A stretch of 64,000 bases of DNA from Sphaerolaimus hirsutus (Eukaryota > Nematoda > Chromadorea > Monhysterida > Sphaerolaimidae). The stretch is from assembly GCA_964036195.1 (NCBI GenBank), contig OZ038454.1, forward strand, positions 9,796,001-9,860,000, given 5' to 3'. The position numbers were made by a program, and so were the translations under genes. Below the pieces are notes generated by a model. It worked only from the letters and a program-made list of their open reading frames with translations. It made no database searches and had not been told where the DNA came from. Each line of letters starts with the position of its first letter. Position 1 is the first letter of the stretch. Below are positions 23,640 through 34,761 of this stretch, in pieces.

Positions 23640-24111
23640 CAGAGTTGTTAAAAGTAACAAACTTTTTCAAAGTAGGCGTATGCATAAAGTATAATTTTTT
23701 ACTCACCTCCCTGAGTACAGAAAGCGTAAAGTAAAATTTTTTACTTTTACTTGCGAGTAAAATACTTTTTTTTACTGAAAGCGTAAATGTGAGTATTTTT
23801 TCCCAGGAAGGTGTAAAATCGAGTAAAATTACATTTTCAGTCTGAAAAAAGTGTTATGAATGTTTACCCTGGACAACAAAATGGTGTGTTTTTTCTAAAA
23901 TATTAATAAGTATTCTTTATGAATAGCAGCGGTTTCAAATGTCAAAAATACTAGTTCTGTACTCGCAAAACTTACTCCACTGTACTCGAGTACTCACAAA
24001 AAGTGGGTGTACAGGCGAGTACAGATACTTTGTCAGTAAAGTATGCATATGCGTATTCACTCGAGTATGCGTACTTTTTGAGTAAAAGTAAATACGCATT
24101 AACCACCCGTG
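23640..24111. mobile_element. K-family hAT-like element
   Basis: Left end CAGAGTTGTTAAAAGTA; 8-bp duplication CTGGCCAG (23632-23639 and 24112-24119). Interior of GTAAAATACTTTTTTTACT-like repeats. Right tip diverged. Confidence 0.75.
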
Positions 24112-25635
24112 CTGGCCAGTCATGATGCACATATTTATCTCGATATTGTGCTGAAGCATGCTTGTGTTGCTCACTGGCTAGGGATTATTACTTATTTCAA
24201 CAATCTTACAGTTTTCAAATGATTGCCAGAAGCTGTTCATTGCGATCACAATTGAAAAAAGGAAGACAGGCGAGACGAGACGATTTCCCTAGTATTTATT
24301 TGTGTTGCACAAAAGTCCCTTTGTCGTATCTGGCAAAGGCAGAGATAAAAGTTTGCAAAAGGCAGAGATATTTCTTCTAATAGAACCGCATGCCTCCAAT
24401 AGAACGGCAGGTCAAAATTTGACGAAAAAAAATAGAATGGCGCTCTTCTATTAGAAGAAATTCTATTAGTTAATACTCCGCAAGTGCACGTATTTATTTA
24501 TGTCTTCAATGGCACCGGCAACATATATGCCCATGCTAACTCATGCATGTGACACTTGTAAAACTGAAAAAAAATCATTGCTGTTGAAGTGAATTAAATA
24601 TGTTTGTGTTTCAACAGCTACAAATTTTATCATTATTTTGCAGCTGTTGCGAGTTGCATTTAGCATTCGAAAAAATCACCGATTTTTTGGAAAATATATA
24701 TAAATATATCACTCCAATATTTCAAAAAATATAAATATATATAAATCACTCTAGGTCTCCAGAAAATATAATTAAATTACTGAAAAAATAACTCTAAGCT
24801 CGAAAAAATCTCAAAAAATCACTTGCGCTTTATTTAAATTTTAAGCAATATACTGGGCTTTATTTACCATTTGCAAGCACAAAAAATGTACTCTAATATA
24901 CCACAGTCCATTTATTATCATTCCACAAGCAGTATGCAGTTATCCAATATTTTACAAGTGAAAACATCAAGCAAATATCACAGAAAAATTCAATTTTCAG
25001 TTCAACCTCAATGAAAACTTCAAAAATATTTTGCACTGCAAATATTTAGCACTCAACCTATAGCGCCTGGTTGTGGATGTTTGACTAAATGGATTTTTGA
25101 CTAAATAGGTGCTCATGCTCAGCACTCTTTCAATGGTGATGTGCTGTGAAAACTCATTTTTGGACACATGACTACATTTTGGCAACATTGTGATGACACT
25201 AGTGGCACTGGTGACACAACATAGTGACAGTTTTCCACAATTGTTCCCCATATTTGAAAACAGCTCACATTGGTGCAGGTGCATGTCACCAAGCATCGTC
25301 AGTTTTCAAAAATGGTAAACTGAGCTTTCAATTACTGTAGATAAATTTTGATCACATCAAATTGGTATTTTTTTTATTCAAAGTCATGTTTTATTTCAGA
25401 AAAGTATGTTATAGGATAGAGAGATGCTTTATACCTAAAAGATAACCATAGAATTCATAGCAGGATGACATAAATAAAAAGTTACTAAAACAGTTTACAT
25501 TTTGTCACATACAAAATGAAAACTAATTGATGGTGATGTCACCATTTGTCATCATTTGAGTTTGAGTTGTAATCAAACTAGTGATTTGCCAACACCACCC
25601 ACCAAAATTCATGCCATTTGTGAAAACTGAACATA

Positions 25636-26183
25636 CCGGGTGGCACACGTCAGACACACATGTTTCAATCTGCTCCCAACACGTCAATTTTTAATGAAAA
25701 GTGCTGAAATTTGGTATGTCAGTAGATAAATGTACCCCATTTAGTATGTTAAGAGCACACATTCATATCGCTAAATTTTCACATACACCAAACCATATGA
25801 AAGAATGTCACTCCACAGAACCACCACCATTATCGCAATATGACAATACCCAAATGATTAAGCATTTCACCCACAACATTCACACGCATGCTAGGCAAAA
25901 TTTCATTGAACTGCTGGACCATCAGATGCTTGAACTGCTCAATGTCCATCATTTTGGGCAACAGTCGACTGTGGACCTTCTCCTTCACATAACTCCAAAG
26001 GAAAACATCCATTCAATGTGCTACATGTTCCGACATAAAAATCTTGCTATATGAATGTGTGCTCTTAACATACTAAATGGGGTGCATTTATCTACTGCCA
26101 TACCAAATTTGAACAGGTTTCATTTAAAATTGACTTGTCGAGAGCAGATTGAAACCATGCGCCTGACGTGCGCCACCCTGTAT
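25636..26183 (-). mobile_element. Mariner-like element remnant with long inverted repeats
   Basis: Arms of about 130 bp (25638-25768 and 26048-26181) include GTATGTTAAGAGCACACATT and its complement. Between them the minus strand retains a transposase C-terminus, so this is an internally deleted copy. Confidence 0.65.
25800..26012 (-). pseudogene. Tc1/mariner-type transposase C-terminal fragment
   Basis: The frame reads MDVFLWSYVKEKVHSRL and continues to ILRYCDNGG. This resembles the DFFLWGYLK...NGG end of IS630/Tc1-mariner transposases (recalled pattern). A stop precedes the Met, and nothing upstream is intact. Confidence 0.6.
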
Positions 26184-27185
26184 ATAGCTTTCAGTAGTGG
26201 AAAACTTGATGGAAACATGTCACCATTTTTGGCCATTTCAGTTTTCAAAAAATTCAGGGTGTAAACTAGTGTGTAGGCACAATATTTATCTGCTTCAAAT
26301 ACAATGTGAACCCAATAATGCTCTACATGAACAGAGATTTTCTGGAGAAAAAAACTCGCAAATTTCTCTTGCACAGATTACATGTTTTAGTCATAAAGCG
26401 CTATAATTGCACCACAATGTATCAAGTATGAGTGATTTTCTCAGTGATTTTTTTTAAATTTAAAAAATGTATATAAATATATCACTCAGAATTTGGAAAA
26501 AATATAAATATATATAAATCACGGGTTATTTATATTTATTGTGATTTTCGAAAATATAAATCACGGGTTATTTTTGGAATGCTAGTTGCATTGCATGTAT
26601 CAATGTGCGTGTGTGCCGCGTGCGTCTACATCTGCGTTCGTATATCATTGTTGGCACACCTTCAATGTGAGCTGTGCATGGAGGTTTGGGCCCAAACCCC
26701 CGAAACCCGATAGATTTCATGCACAATTTTACAACTCACTACGGTAGGCTTTTTGACACACATCAGCCAAACTTGGTACGCAAAAATAGCTGATACAAAA
26801 TTCCTCAGTTCAATCTTTCAAGAAGTTCAGAAAAACACATATGAATTGTACAAACATTTTTCAGTTCAAATTTCAGCTACATTGCTCGACTTGGAACAAC
26901 TGGTAGCAGAACGCAGGAACTGGACGACTGGAACATTTCAACCAGAAAACCCAATGCAACCTGGCTTCATTGCATCGATTCTGCGCAAAGTTGTTAAAAC
27001 ATATTTATGTTTACTCAAAAAATACATATGCTCAAGTACTATGTAAATATGTTGACGTTTCCTCTGAAAAAGTATTTATACTCACATTTATGCATGCTTT
27101 TTGAAAATACATGAGTATTTACAGAAAACGTAATTCAGAAAATGAATGGGGGCATGAAAAGTGATCACGCAGTATGTATCTGGAG

Positions 27186-27629
27186 CAGGGACGTATCCAG
27201 GATTTTTGAGCGGGGGGGCTGTTTGTTCACGGAGCCTTGCGAAGGGGGGGGGGATCAGCCCCCCCCACTAAAATTTTGCCTACAGAGTGACGGAATAGCG
27301 CCATGGCGCTGGCGCCATTCGTAGGCGCCACGCCATGACACCATTGGCGTTGGCGCTGGCGCCAAAAGCCGCTGTATATGTATGTAAATATACATAAACT
27401 CAGCGGCAGGTACACATAGATTGCATTTTCAGCGATATGCATGTTCAGTGGTCGATCCGCTGAAATGTGTAATGGATGTGGAAGATTACGCGCTTGCGCG
27501 CAAAAAAATTTATAGGTATCCTTCCAAATTCCACCCAAAAATCGCATTTTCCGGGACTTTTCTGGTCTCACCCCGGGAAGGGGGGGGGGCTGCAGCACCC
27601 CCACCCCCCCCTCCCTGGATACGTCCTCG
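27186..27629. mobile_element. C-family hAT-like element C3
   Basis: CAGGGACGTATCCAGG to CCTGGATACGTCCTCG. Flanks ATCTGGAG/ATTTGGGA match 6 of 8. Contains GCGCGCAAGCGCGT-type palindrome and GCGCCATGG block. Confidence 0.8.
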
Positions 27630-27882
27630 ATTTGGGAGGTTCTTGGGTTAATATTCAATATACGGTAGGTAAATATGTTGGGAAAGTAATCCGATAGCGC
27701 GTTTGGTGGCATTGTTTTTGTTGGCAACTATAGTGAGTGACACTCTGGCCCACAGCTTTCACATTTTCGATCTGCACATGTAAATAGGTATCATTCACCA
27801 ACTTCAACTGTTCATCACAATCCACTGCGATAATCACCTGCCTCCACTAAAAGACCGACAAATTGAATAATTCACCTGCCTA

Positions 27883-28268
27883 CCGTATTACCTCGAAATA
27901 CCCCCAGGGGGTTTATTATTTCGCCAGCAAAATTATAGGGGGGGGGATAATTCGAGGGGGGTTTATTCGAGGGGGGTTCTATTATTTCGCAAGAAATTTT
28001 CGGAAATTCCCCATACTCAGACATAGAAAAATCAAACAATTACATAGATGTTTATGTGTTTGGGCATATATAACTGTATACACGTAAACCCTTCCCTAAC
28101 ATCACTCAATCATCAGTTTTAACGTGTGTTCTGCATTGTACTGATCACAAACTGCGGTATTTGTCATGAACGTTCTATTTACAATCAATTTTAGGGGGGT
28201 ATTTCGAGGGGGGGTTTATTTTTTCCTCAACCGAATTTTAGGGGGGTATTTCAAGGGGGGGGGGGGTA
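27883..28268. mobile_element. D-family element (right end unclear)
   Basis: ACCGTATTACCTCGAAATAC left end, repeated GGGGGGTATTTCGAGGGG blocks and the GTGTGTTCTGCATTG core. Confidence 0.5.
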
Positions 28269-28387
28269 ATTCCCCCATAAAAATGCGCTTCAAAAATATA
28301 TATAATAGGTATGTGGGGGGTGCGAAATTCAATTTTGAGATATGGGGGGTCGAAAAAAGCAAAAAAATCGCAAAATACAGTTTTTGA

Positions 28388-28881
28388 AATTTTAAAAGTA
28401 CCGATCTACAAGCTTTTTCAGCTTTTGTGTCTTAAAAAGTACCGATCTACACACTTTTTCAAAATTGTTTGTTAAAATGTACCGATCTGCACATTATTTT
28501 TTGTGCTTCTAAAAGTACCGATGTCAGATCGGCGTCCGGTTGCGCAAAAACTAATTTTGTGCTTTTTTATTATGGGTAAAAGTACCGATCTACAGCTTTC
28601 TGATTTTGTGCTTTAAAAATTACCGATCAACACGCTGTTACCAATTTGTTCCTTTAAAATGTACTGTACTACAAAAATACAATTCCCTAAATTTTATATA
28701 GCTAGTGTTATGTGTATAATCAATGATTATACCCATGCATGTGGATACCCAACAATATGGCCGAAATACCCTTACCCAAAATTCCCATGCCCAATACCCA
28801 TGTATGGGAATGGGTATTGCATGCTCCAAACTTTCAATCGCGATTATCTCAAAATCGATTTTTTGTAGATCGGTACTTTTA
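28388..28881. repeat. AGTACCGATCTACA tandem/inverted repeat
   Basis: At least five units beginning near AAAGTACCGATCTACA, spaced about 50 bp, closed on the right by TGTAGATCGGTACTTTTA in inverse orientation. Probably a non-autonomous element. Confidence 0.6.
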
Positions 28882-29280
28882 GAAGCACACCCTTCAAATA
28901 CTGGACGATAAACTTCTTCAAGTTTAGTAGGTATTTATGACAAAAACAAACATTGAATTGATGGAATGTTATTGTAAATGCTTTGCTGCCCAAACATAAA
29001 CTTTTAAAAAAACAAATCGTGAAACGATCGCCATCGTTCGATATAAAAACACTATGACTTTCTGATGCAACAGATCATGCCCTTGTTGTCTCCATAGTCT
29101 TCTGTACTGGAATTTAATTAGCCCGACTGGTCTGTTCGGTCTGACAATCAAAATAAGCAAGTTTGTTGAATCTGGAATCGTGCCAAAAACAAAAAATCCC
29201 CAGCGTATAACAACGAATCGCACAGCCCGAACGCGAACAGTCGGGTCAATTTATTTTCATCGCAGCCATGCATCCTTATC

Positions 29281-29348
29281 TCAGCGCTGTCTGCCTCTCC
29301 TGACGTAATGTCTGTCGAAATCATTCCTGTGCCCCGTGAAATAAGACC
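29281..29348 (-). CDS. Terminal coding exon of an unidentified gene
   Basis: Reached through the CCCCCAG acceptor of element B6. In the phase set by the upstream exon it reads SYFTGHRNDFDRHYVRRGRQ plus Arg and stop TGA at 29281-29283. SYFT continues the VLKPGSYFT motif of the previous exon, which supports the junction. Function unknown. Confidence 0.5.
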
Positions 29349-29560
29349 CTGGGGGCACTCCCAGACCCTGTAAAAAGCCCTGTAAAATGTCACATGTCGT
29401 GCAAAGTGTCAAAAGTCATGGAAAATGCCCTGCAAAATGGCAAACATACGTTGCCGGTTGCCAACCCGGTTGCCATTTTGCAGATCATTTTCCATGACTT
29501 TGGACACTTTGCATGAAATTTAGATTTTACAGGGCTTTTTACAGGGTCCGGGAGTGGCAC
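29349..29560 (-). mobile_element. B-family element B6, coincident with an intron
   Basis: Element 29352-29560, gene-strand ends GTGCCACTCCC and GGGAGTGCCCC, flanked by CAG at 29561-29563 and 29349-29351. GT is the element's first dinucleotide; AG comes from the second CAG copy. Removing 29349-29560 restores the target site exactly. Confidence 0.8.
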
Positions 29561-29689
29561 CTGGCTTTAGAACGTAGCGCATCCGCTTGAATCGACTATC
29601 GGTGAAGTAGGATCCAGGCTTCAGCACGTGGCGGTCCCGTTTCGATTTAGCGATACTTTGCCGGGTCAGGCTCGATTCCATCATGTCTT
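29561..29689 (-). CDS. Coding exon of an unidentified gene with repeated VLKPGSYFT motif
   Basis: Acceptor CTCGCAG, 129 nt, reading EDMMESSLTRQSIAKSKRDR, then HVLKPGSYFTDSRFKRMR, then YVLKPG at the donor. The motif appears once in full and again across the intron into the next exon. Basic and Ser-rich, no family recognised. A copy with near-identical sequence lies at 31005-31133. Confidence 0.5.
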
Positions 29690-29751
29690 CTGCGAGGTAA
29701 AGTTTTGCTGGTGATTTTAATGTGATTTGAGTCATTTGAGCTTGAAAAGTC

Positions 29752-30717
29752 CAGAGTTGTGCAAAAAAACACTGAACTTTTTTAAAGTAAACGTAAACGT
29801 AAAGTTTTTATTTTTTACTCATAGGTGAGTACAGAAAACGTAAAGTATTTTTAAAATACTTTTACACTGCGTAAAACGTGCGTAAAATACTTTTTTTGGA
29901 GACAATGTAAAAACGAGTACCGTATTACCTTGAATTATCCCCCCCTTGAATTACCCCCCCCCTCGAATTAACCCCCCCCCCTCAAAATGGGCAGGGGAAA
30001 CAATAAACCCCCCTCGAAATAACCCCCCCTCCGGAATGATGTACATCATCTATGCAATGTACATGATGTGTTTATTACTACTTATTTGCATCGCAGCTAC
30101 ACTTATACGCTCATTTGTGTACAGATGTACATCTATAGCCCCAATAATAACCTATTTTCTTACGTTTATTACTGTTTTTGTGTAAGAAAAAGCGTATTCT
30201 TTACTTTGGATTGCACGAAAATTTCTGTACGGTATTTTTTCCAGAGAAAACGTAAAAAGGGGTATTTTCTTCAAACTGTGGTAGGTTAGAAAACGGTTTA
30301 TACCGTCTAGGTACTTATATAAGTCTATAGACTCTTATACATGCCCATTTTTGTTGCATTTTTCTATTGCCTGTGCACATTACAAACAACAATTTAGTAC
30401 TGGAATTTCGAAAAATTTCTGGCGAAATACTCCCCCTCGTTTAACCCCCCTCAAAATTCTCACTCTTAAAAAATTAACCCCCTGCGGGTATTTCGAGGAA
30501 ATACGGTAATTTTTTTCTTCTATTTTTTGTCACTTTCTGTCTGGAAAAATGACATTTTCTGCCCCCTCAAAATACGTTTTCCGTACTCCCGTACTTTCAA
30601 AAAGTACGCGAGTAAGTGAGTACCGGTATTTTTTTCAGGGGGAAACGTAAACTTATTTACGTAGTACGCGTTTACGCGTAGTTTTCGAGTAAACTTAAAT
30701 ACGTTTTAACAACTATG
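29752..30717. mobile_element. K-family hAT-like element with nested D element
   Basis: CAGAGTTGTGC to AACAACTATG, perfect 8-bp duplication GAAAAGTC (29744-29751 and 30718-30725). A D element (about 29918-30508) is inserted inside. Confidence 0.8.
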
Positions 30718-30832
30718 GAAAAGTCCACGTTTTCGACATATATTTATTGGTTTTTCGGTGAGTTAAGTCAGTTTTATGCGATAATTTAGTTAAATTTGTT
30801 TTAATGAACCCCCCACCCAAAAAATCGGACAG

Positions 30833-31004
30833 GGGGCACTCCCAGACCCTGAAAAATGTCACATGTCGTGCAAAGTGTCAAAAGTCATGGAAAATGCTCT
30901 GCAAAATGCCGGTTGCTAAATCGGTTGCCATTTTGCAGACCATTTTCCATGACTTTTGACACTTTGCATGAAATTTGACTTTTTACAGGGTCTGGGAGTG
31001 GCAC
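30833..31004 (-). mobile_element. B-family element B7
   Basis: Same asymmetric ends as B6, adjoining the duplicated exon through CCAG/GTGCCACTCCC. The far side reads CCCCCTG, without an AG, and no continuation exon follows. Confidence 0.75.
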
Positions 31005-31133
31005 CTGGCTTTAGAACGTAGCGCATCCGCTTGAATCGACTATCGGTGAAGTAGGATCCAGGCTTCAGCACGTGGCGGTCCCGTTTCGATTTAGCGATAC
31101 TTTGCAGGGCCAGGCTCGATTCCATCATGTCTT
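31005..31133 (-). pseudogene. Duplicate of the VLKPGSYFT exon
   Basis: 129 nt like the exon at 29561-29689. The differences I saw are in one short block (SLALQ in place of SLTRQ); homology runs about 50 bp further upstream. It lacks the terminal exon, so it is probably a dead or alternative copy. Confidence 0.5.
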
Positions 31134-31185
31134 CTGCGAGGTAAAGTTTTGCTGGTGATTTGAATCTGATTTGAGTGATTTGAGC

Positions 31186-31381
31186 TGTAGAAAGCCCTGT
31201 AGAATGCCCTGTAAAATGTCAAATGTCATGCAAAGTGTCAAAAGTCATATAAATTCCCTGCAAAATGGCAAACGTATGTTTGCCATCTTCCAGGGCATTT
31301 TCCATGACTTTTGGTTTTGACACTTTGCATGAAATTTGTCATTTTACTTGGCTTTTTCAGGGTCTGGGAGTTGCACCAGAT
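31186..31381. mobile_element. B-family element B13, interrupted at its right end by C4
   Basis: AAAGCCCTGTAGAATGCCC to TTTTTCAGGGTCTGGGAGTT. Its terminal CACCAGAT became the target of C4 and is repeated at 31837. Confidence 0.65.
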
Positions 31382-31836
31382 CAAGGACGTAGCCAGGGGG
31401 GGGCGGGGGGGGGCGGCCGCCCCCCCCCCTTCCCGGGCCGGACAAAAAAATGTGCCAGAAATGGCACTTCCAGAAGACGATCTTGTCTATAGTTTTAAAA
31501 AGTTTTGCGCGCAAGCGCGCATTTTCCGTTCACAACATATATTTTTGGCTGACTGGTCTCAACTCTCAACGGCCTAAAAGCCAGTGAAAATGGACCCAAT
31601 TCCTGTCCATGTCGCTCTATATGCCTGTAACAAAGAGACGTGTACTGGTGTTTTGGCGCCAATACCAACGCCAGTGGCGCCATGGCGTGGTGCCTACGAA
31701 TGGCGCCAGCGCCATGGAGCCATTCCTCTACTACAGGGGTAAAATTTTAGGGGGGGGGGGCGCCGCCCCCACCGTTGGCCGGGCTCCGTATACAATCCGC
31801 CCCCCCCCCCGCTCAAAAATCCTGGCTACGTCCCTG
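31382..31836. mobile_element. C-family hAT-like element C4
   Basis: CAAGGACGTAGCCAGG to CCTGGCTACGTCCCTG, perfect 8-bp duplication CACCAGAT (31374-31381 and 31837-31844). Confidence 0.88.
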
Positions 31837-32077
31837 CACCAGATATCTACCATATGAATGGCACCACACACCACATAGCAGCACCTTGAATCCCTCAAAT
31901 TAATCAAAAACCCTAACCTGCAGCAGTCAACAGACATAGTCTCTTGCACGCATCACCAGCTGGACCATTTCCACATCTGTGAGTTTATATACTACTGTTT
32001 ATTTTCAGACACAAAATACACTTTGGATGGGTTTCTGGTGGCAAAGATCAGTGATAAAAACTTTTCTTTTTGTTTTG

Positions 32078-32151
32078 ATTGACACTTTACTTTGCATTTG
32101 ACTTTACATTTGACACTTTACTTTACACTTTACAGGGCTTGGGACTGCCCC
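32078..32151. mobile_element. B-family half element B9
   Basis: Right half only of the AAGCCC subfamily (ACAGGGCTTGGGACTGCCCC). The left half is missing. Confidence 0.6.
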
Positions 32152-32258
32152 CTGATGGGCAGTCCAGGACAAATACACACAAAGTGTGGAATGTGGGTAC
32201 GAAACCACCATTCAGCAAAGCTGCGGAAAATACACATTTTTTGAAAAATTGAACTATC

Positions 32259-32367
32259 GTATTTCCACGAAATACCTACCTCGAATTAACCGCCCTCTAA
32301 ATACCCCTCAAATTTTTCACCCTAAAAAAATAAACCCCCTGGATGTAAATATTTCCAGAGAGTACGG
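32259..32367. mobile_element. Short D-family element
   Basis: CGTATTTCCACGAAATACC to TTTCCAGAGAGTACGG with CTCGAATTAACC inside. Confidence 0.5.
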
Positions 32368-33006
32368 TCAAACGTATTATACTCCGGTTACCTACTTTAC
32401 ACCTTGCACACGTGGTTCCCGCTGGAAGTGTGCCAACGATCGTTAACGCGTGCGAGTTTCATAAAAAACATGACAAAGTTGATTGTTGTAATAATGTTTT
32501 TCATTAACATATTCACATCGATAAATTTTTTCATCTTTTTATGGAAATCGCATGATTTAACAATCATTGGCACGCTTCCAACACGAGACATAAATCAGTG
32601 CGAGGGCAGAGTATCATGTACGCCGAGTATACCTCGAAATACTCCCCTTGGGGCTTGAATCAACCCCCCCCCCCTACTCGAAATACCCCCAGGTTTGAGA
32701 CCTGAGGAAAAATAACCCACTCCCTCGAAATACCCTCCCGTCTGGAATTAGGTAAATCATGTATGCAAAGAACATGATGTATAAATTGCATTTGCATTGA
32801 TTCAGATTTTACTTAAACTAGTAATATTTGGGAATTTTTTTAAAAACACGGTTTAAAAACGCTGGTTATTCAAAAACTGAGTCGTTATAAAAACGTTTTC
32901 TCACACATACTAGTAATCAAACATCACCAGCTTCTTTTTTCCCGCAAACAATTTACCTATCATTGCAAAACTCTACCAAATCTTGCTCAATACTTTGCAA
33001 GTTTCC

Positions 33007-33167
33007 ATGAATCTGTGCTCTAGTTGTGGTGACGATGTAGAAAAAGAATATTATTTTTGCAACGGAGAAATTGTTCATTTTCTCGGTATTTGCGTTGCCG
33101 GGAAATGTGTCCGTCTGAGTGACCCAAACCTGTGGAGGCGGATAATTTTAGAACAAGAGCAAAACCG
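33007..33167 (+). CDS. Hypothetical Cys-rich exon, ends at a B element
   Basis: Frame MNLCSSCGDDVEKEYYFC and onward to LEQEQNR runs to the edge of element B8. Cys pattern CSSC plus three later Cys could bind metal. Removing B8 and one duplication lets the frame continue as MNLQNKKTANEGKPRTFAKT then a stop. No family recognised, and the start is uncertain. Confidence 0.35.
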
Positions 33168-33298
33168 GTGCCACTCCCAGACCCTGCAAAACGCCCTGTA
33201 AAATGTTTGCCGTTTTGCAGGGCATTTTCCATGACTTTTGACACTTTACATGACATTTGACATTTTACAGGGCTTTTTACAGGGTCTGGGAGTGCCCC
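33168..33298 (+). mobile_element. B-family element B8
   Basis: GTGCCACTCCCAGACCC to GGGTCTGGGAGTGCCCC, shortest B copy (131 bp). Flanks CCG/CGG within the string CCGG, so the duplication is C(C)G with one-base ambiguity. No AG at the right edge. Confidence 0.75.
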
Positions 33299-34056
33299 CG
33301 GGATGAATTTACAAAACAAAAAAACTGCGAATGAAGGTAAACCGCGTACATTTGCAAAAACTTAAAAATACGCGTGATCAAAGGTTAAACGTAAAACCGC
33401 AATACATGTGCCCATGTGTTCAAATTTGCGCTTGTCATATAAAAGCTGGATTAAGGCCGATCCCCCACCCGGCGAAGGGACCCGTTGATTGACAAATTTT
33501 AAAATATTGAATTTCCCGGTTGTAAAATAACACGTTTACATGACAGTTGCCAGGTTACTTGTCAGTTGTCAGTTAACAGGGAATTTCAAATTTCTAAGCT
33601 ACAGTTTATCGGAAATTTTATGTGTGTTACTCCTACAAATGTGTTACTCCGGTCCAGTTTTACACCTTCTATGTATTTACATGGTTCACGCTGGAAGTTC
33701 GCCAACGATATCAAACGCATGCGATGTTCATAAAAAGCACAATAAAAAACCAATTCATTGCTGCCGTAACGTTTTTTTAAAACTTATTCACAGCAATATA
33801 TTTTTCGATATTTTCACAAGACTCGCATTCTTTAATTACCATTGGCACGCATCCAACGAGACACATAATTATCTGCGCGTGTAGGGTGGCATGTGATTGG
33901 AGTTTTTTTCTTTGTATTCGGTTTATCTTCTAGTTTTTTCAAACCAATTTGAAGTTTGTAGGATATTTTTGCACGCGACAAAGCCTATCACATGGGCGGG
34001 ATTGGGCCCTGGACTGAAAAACGATACCATGTATTCACAAATTGATTTCACACCAG

Positions 34057-34278
34057 GGGGCAGTCCCAAGCCCTGTAAAGTGTAAAGTAAAGTGTCAAAT
34101 GTAAAGTCAAATGCAAAGTAAAGTGTCAATCAAAACAAAAAAGAAAAGATTTATTACTGAAATAATCATGACAATTGACAGTTTACTTTGCATTTGACTT
34201 TACATTTGACACTTTACTTTGCATTTGACTTTACATTTGACACTTTACTTTACACTTTACAGGGCTTGGGACTGCCAC
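34057..34278. mobile_element. B-family element B10 (AAGCCC subfamily)
   Basis: GGGGCAGTCCCAAGCCC to GGGCTTGGGACTGCCAC, CAG duplications at 34054-34056 and 34279-34281. Very similar to B5. Confidence 0.8.
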
Positions 34279-34280
34279 CA

Positions 34281-34463
34281 GGGGACCCTCCCAGACCCTG
34301 TAAAAAGTCAAATGGCATGCAAAGTGTCAAAAGTCATGGAAAATGCCCTGCAAAATGGCAAACGTAAGCATTTGCCATTTTGCAGGGAATTTTCCATGAC
34401 TTTTGACACTTTGCATGACATTTGACATTTTACAGGGCTTTTTACAGGGTCTGGAAGTGGCAC
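34281..34463. mobile_element. B-family element B11, abutting B10
   Basis: GGGGACCCTCCCAGACCC to GGGTCTGGAAGTGGCAC, directly adjacent to B10, so its target duplication cannot be read with confidence. Confidence 0.65.
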
Positions 34464-34605
34464 CTGGGTGGAATGTGGGATGATTGGAAAACTTCTGGCG
34501 TCTTTCGCCCCTTGGGACGATTTTTCCGCTAATGTCGAGCTTTGATCAAAGTCAAACAAATGCATACTATGAATGATGAAAGTCTACATGAGCAAATCAT
34601 AAAAA

Positions 34606-34761
34606 ATGTCCACTAATAGTGGGTGGGCTCGATTTCTGGAATACAGTTTTTGGGATCCGCAGGGAAAACACGAAGAATGTGCGCTTGTGATGGACGAGAA
34701 TTCGACCAGAAGTTTTATTGAAAATTGCGAATATTCTCAGTCAATACGTTTAGGTTCATAA
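34606..34761 (+). CDS. Hypothetical small ORF, 51 aa
   Basis: ATG-to-TAA frame with protein-like composition (MSTNSGWARFLEYSFWDPQG) and a possible donor (TTAG/GTTCAT) near its end. Could be a first exon. No homology recognised. Confidence 0.25.
   Translation: MSTNSGWARFLEYSFWDPQGKHEECALVMDENSTRSFIENCEYSQSIRLGS

Larger units (their letters stand above)
24661..26584. mobile_element. 1.9-kb composite element (TAGCATTC ends) with nested insertions
   Basis: Ends TAGCATTCGAAAAA and TTTTTGGAATGCTA, perfect 8-bp duplication GTTGCATT (24653-24660 and 26585-26592). Interior TATAAATATATCACTC repeats at both ends; a mariner-like remnant lies inside. Confidence 0.75.

Noticed and set aside
34308..34565. 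Minus ORF MHLFDFDQSSTLAEKSSQ ending at element B11 (CAG/GTGCCA donor)
   Set aside because: Donor context fits an introner, but no AG acceptor or continuing frame is found beyond B11 and B10; left unannotated.
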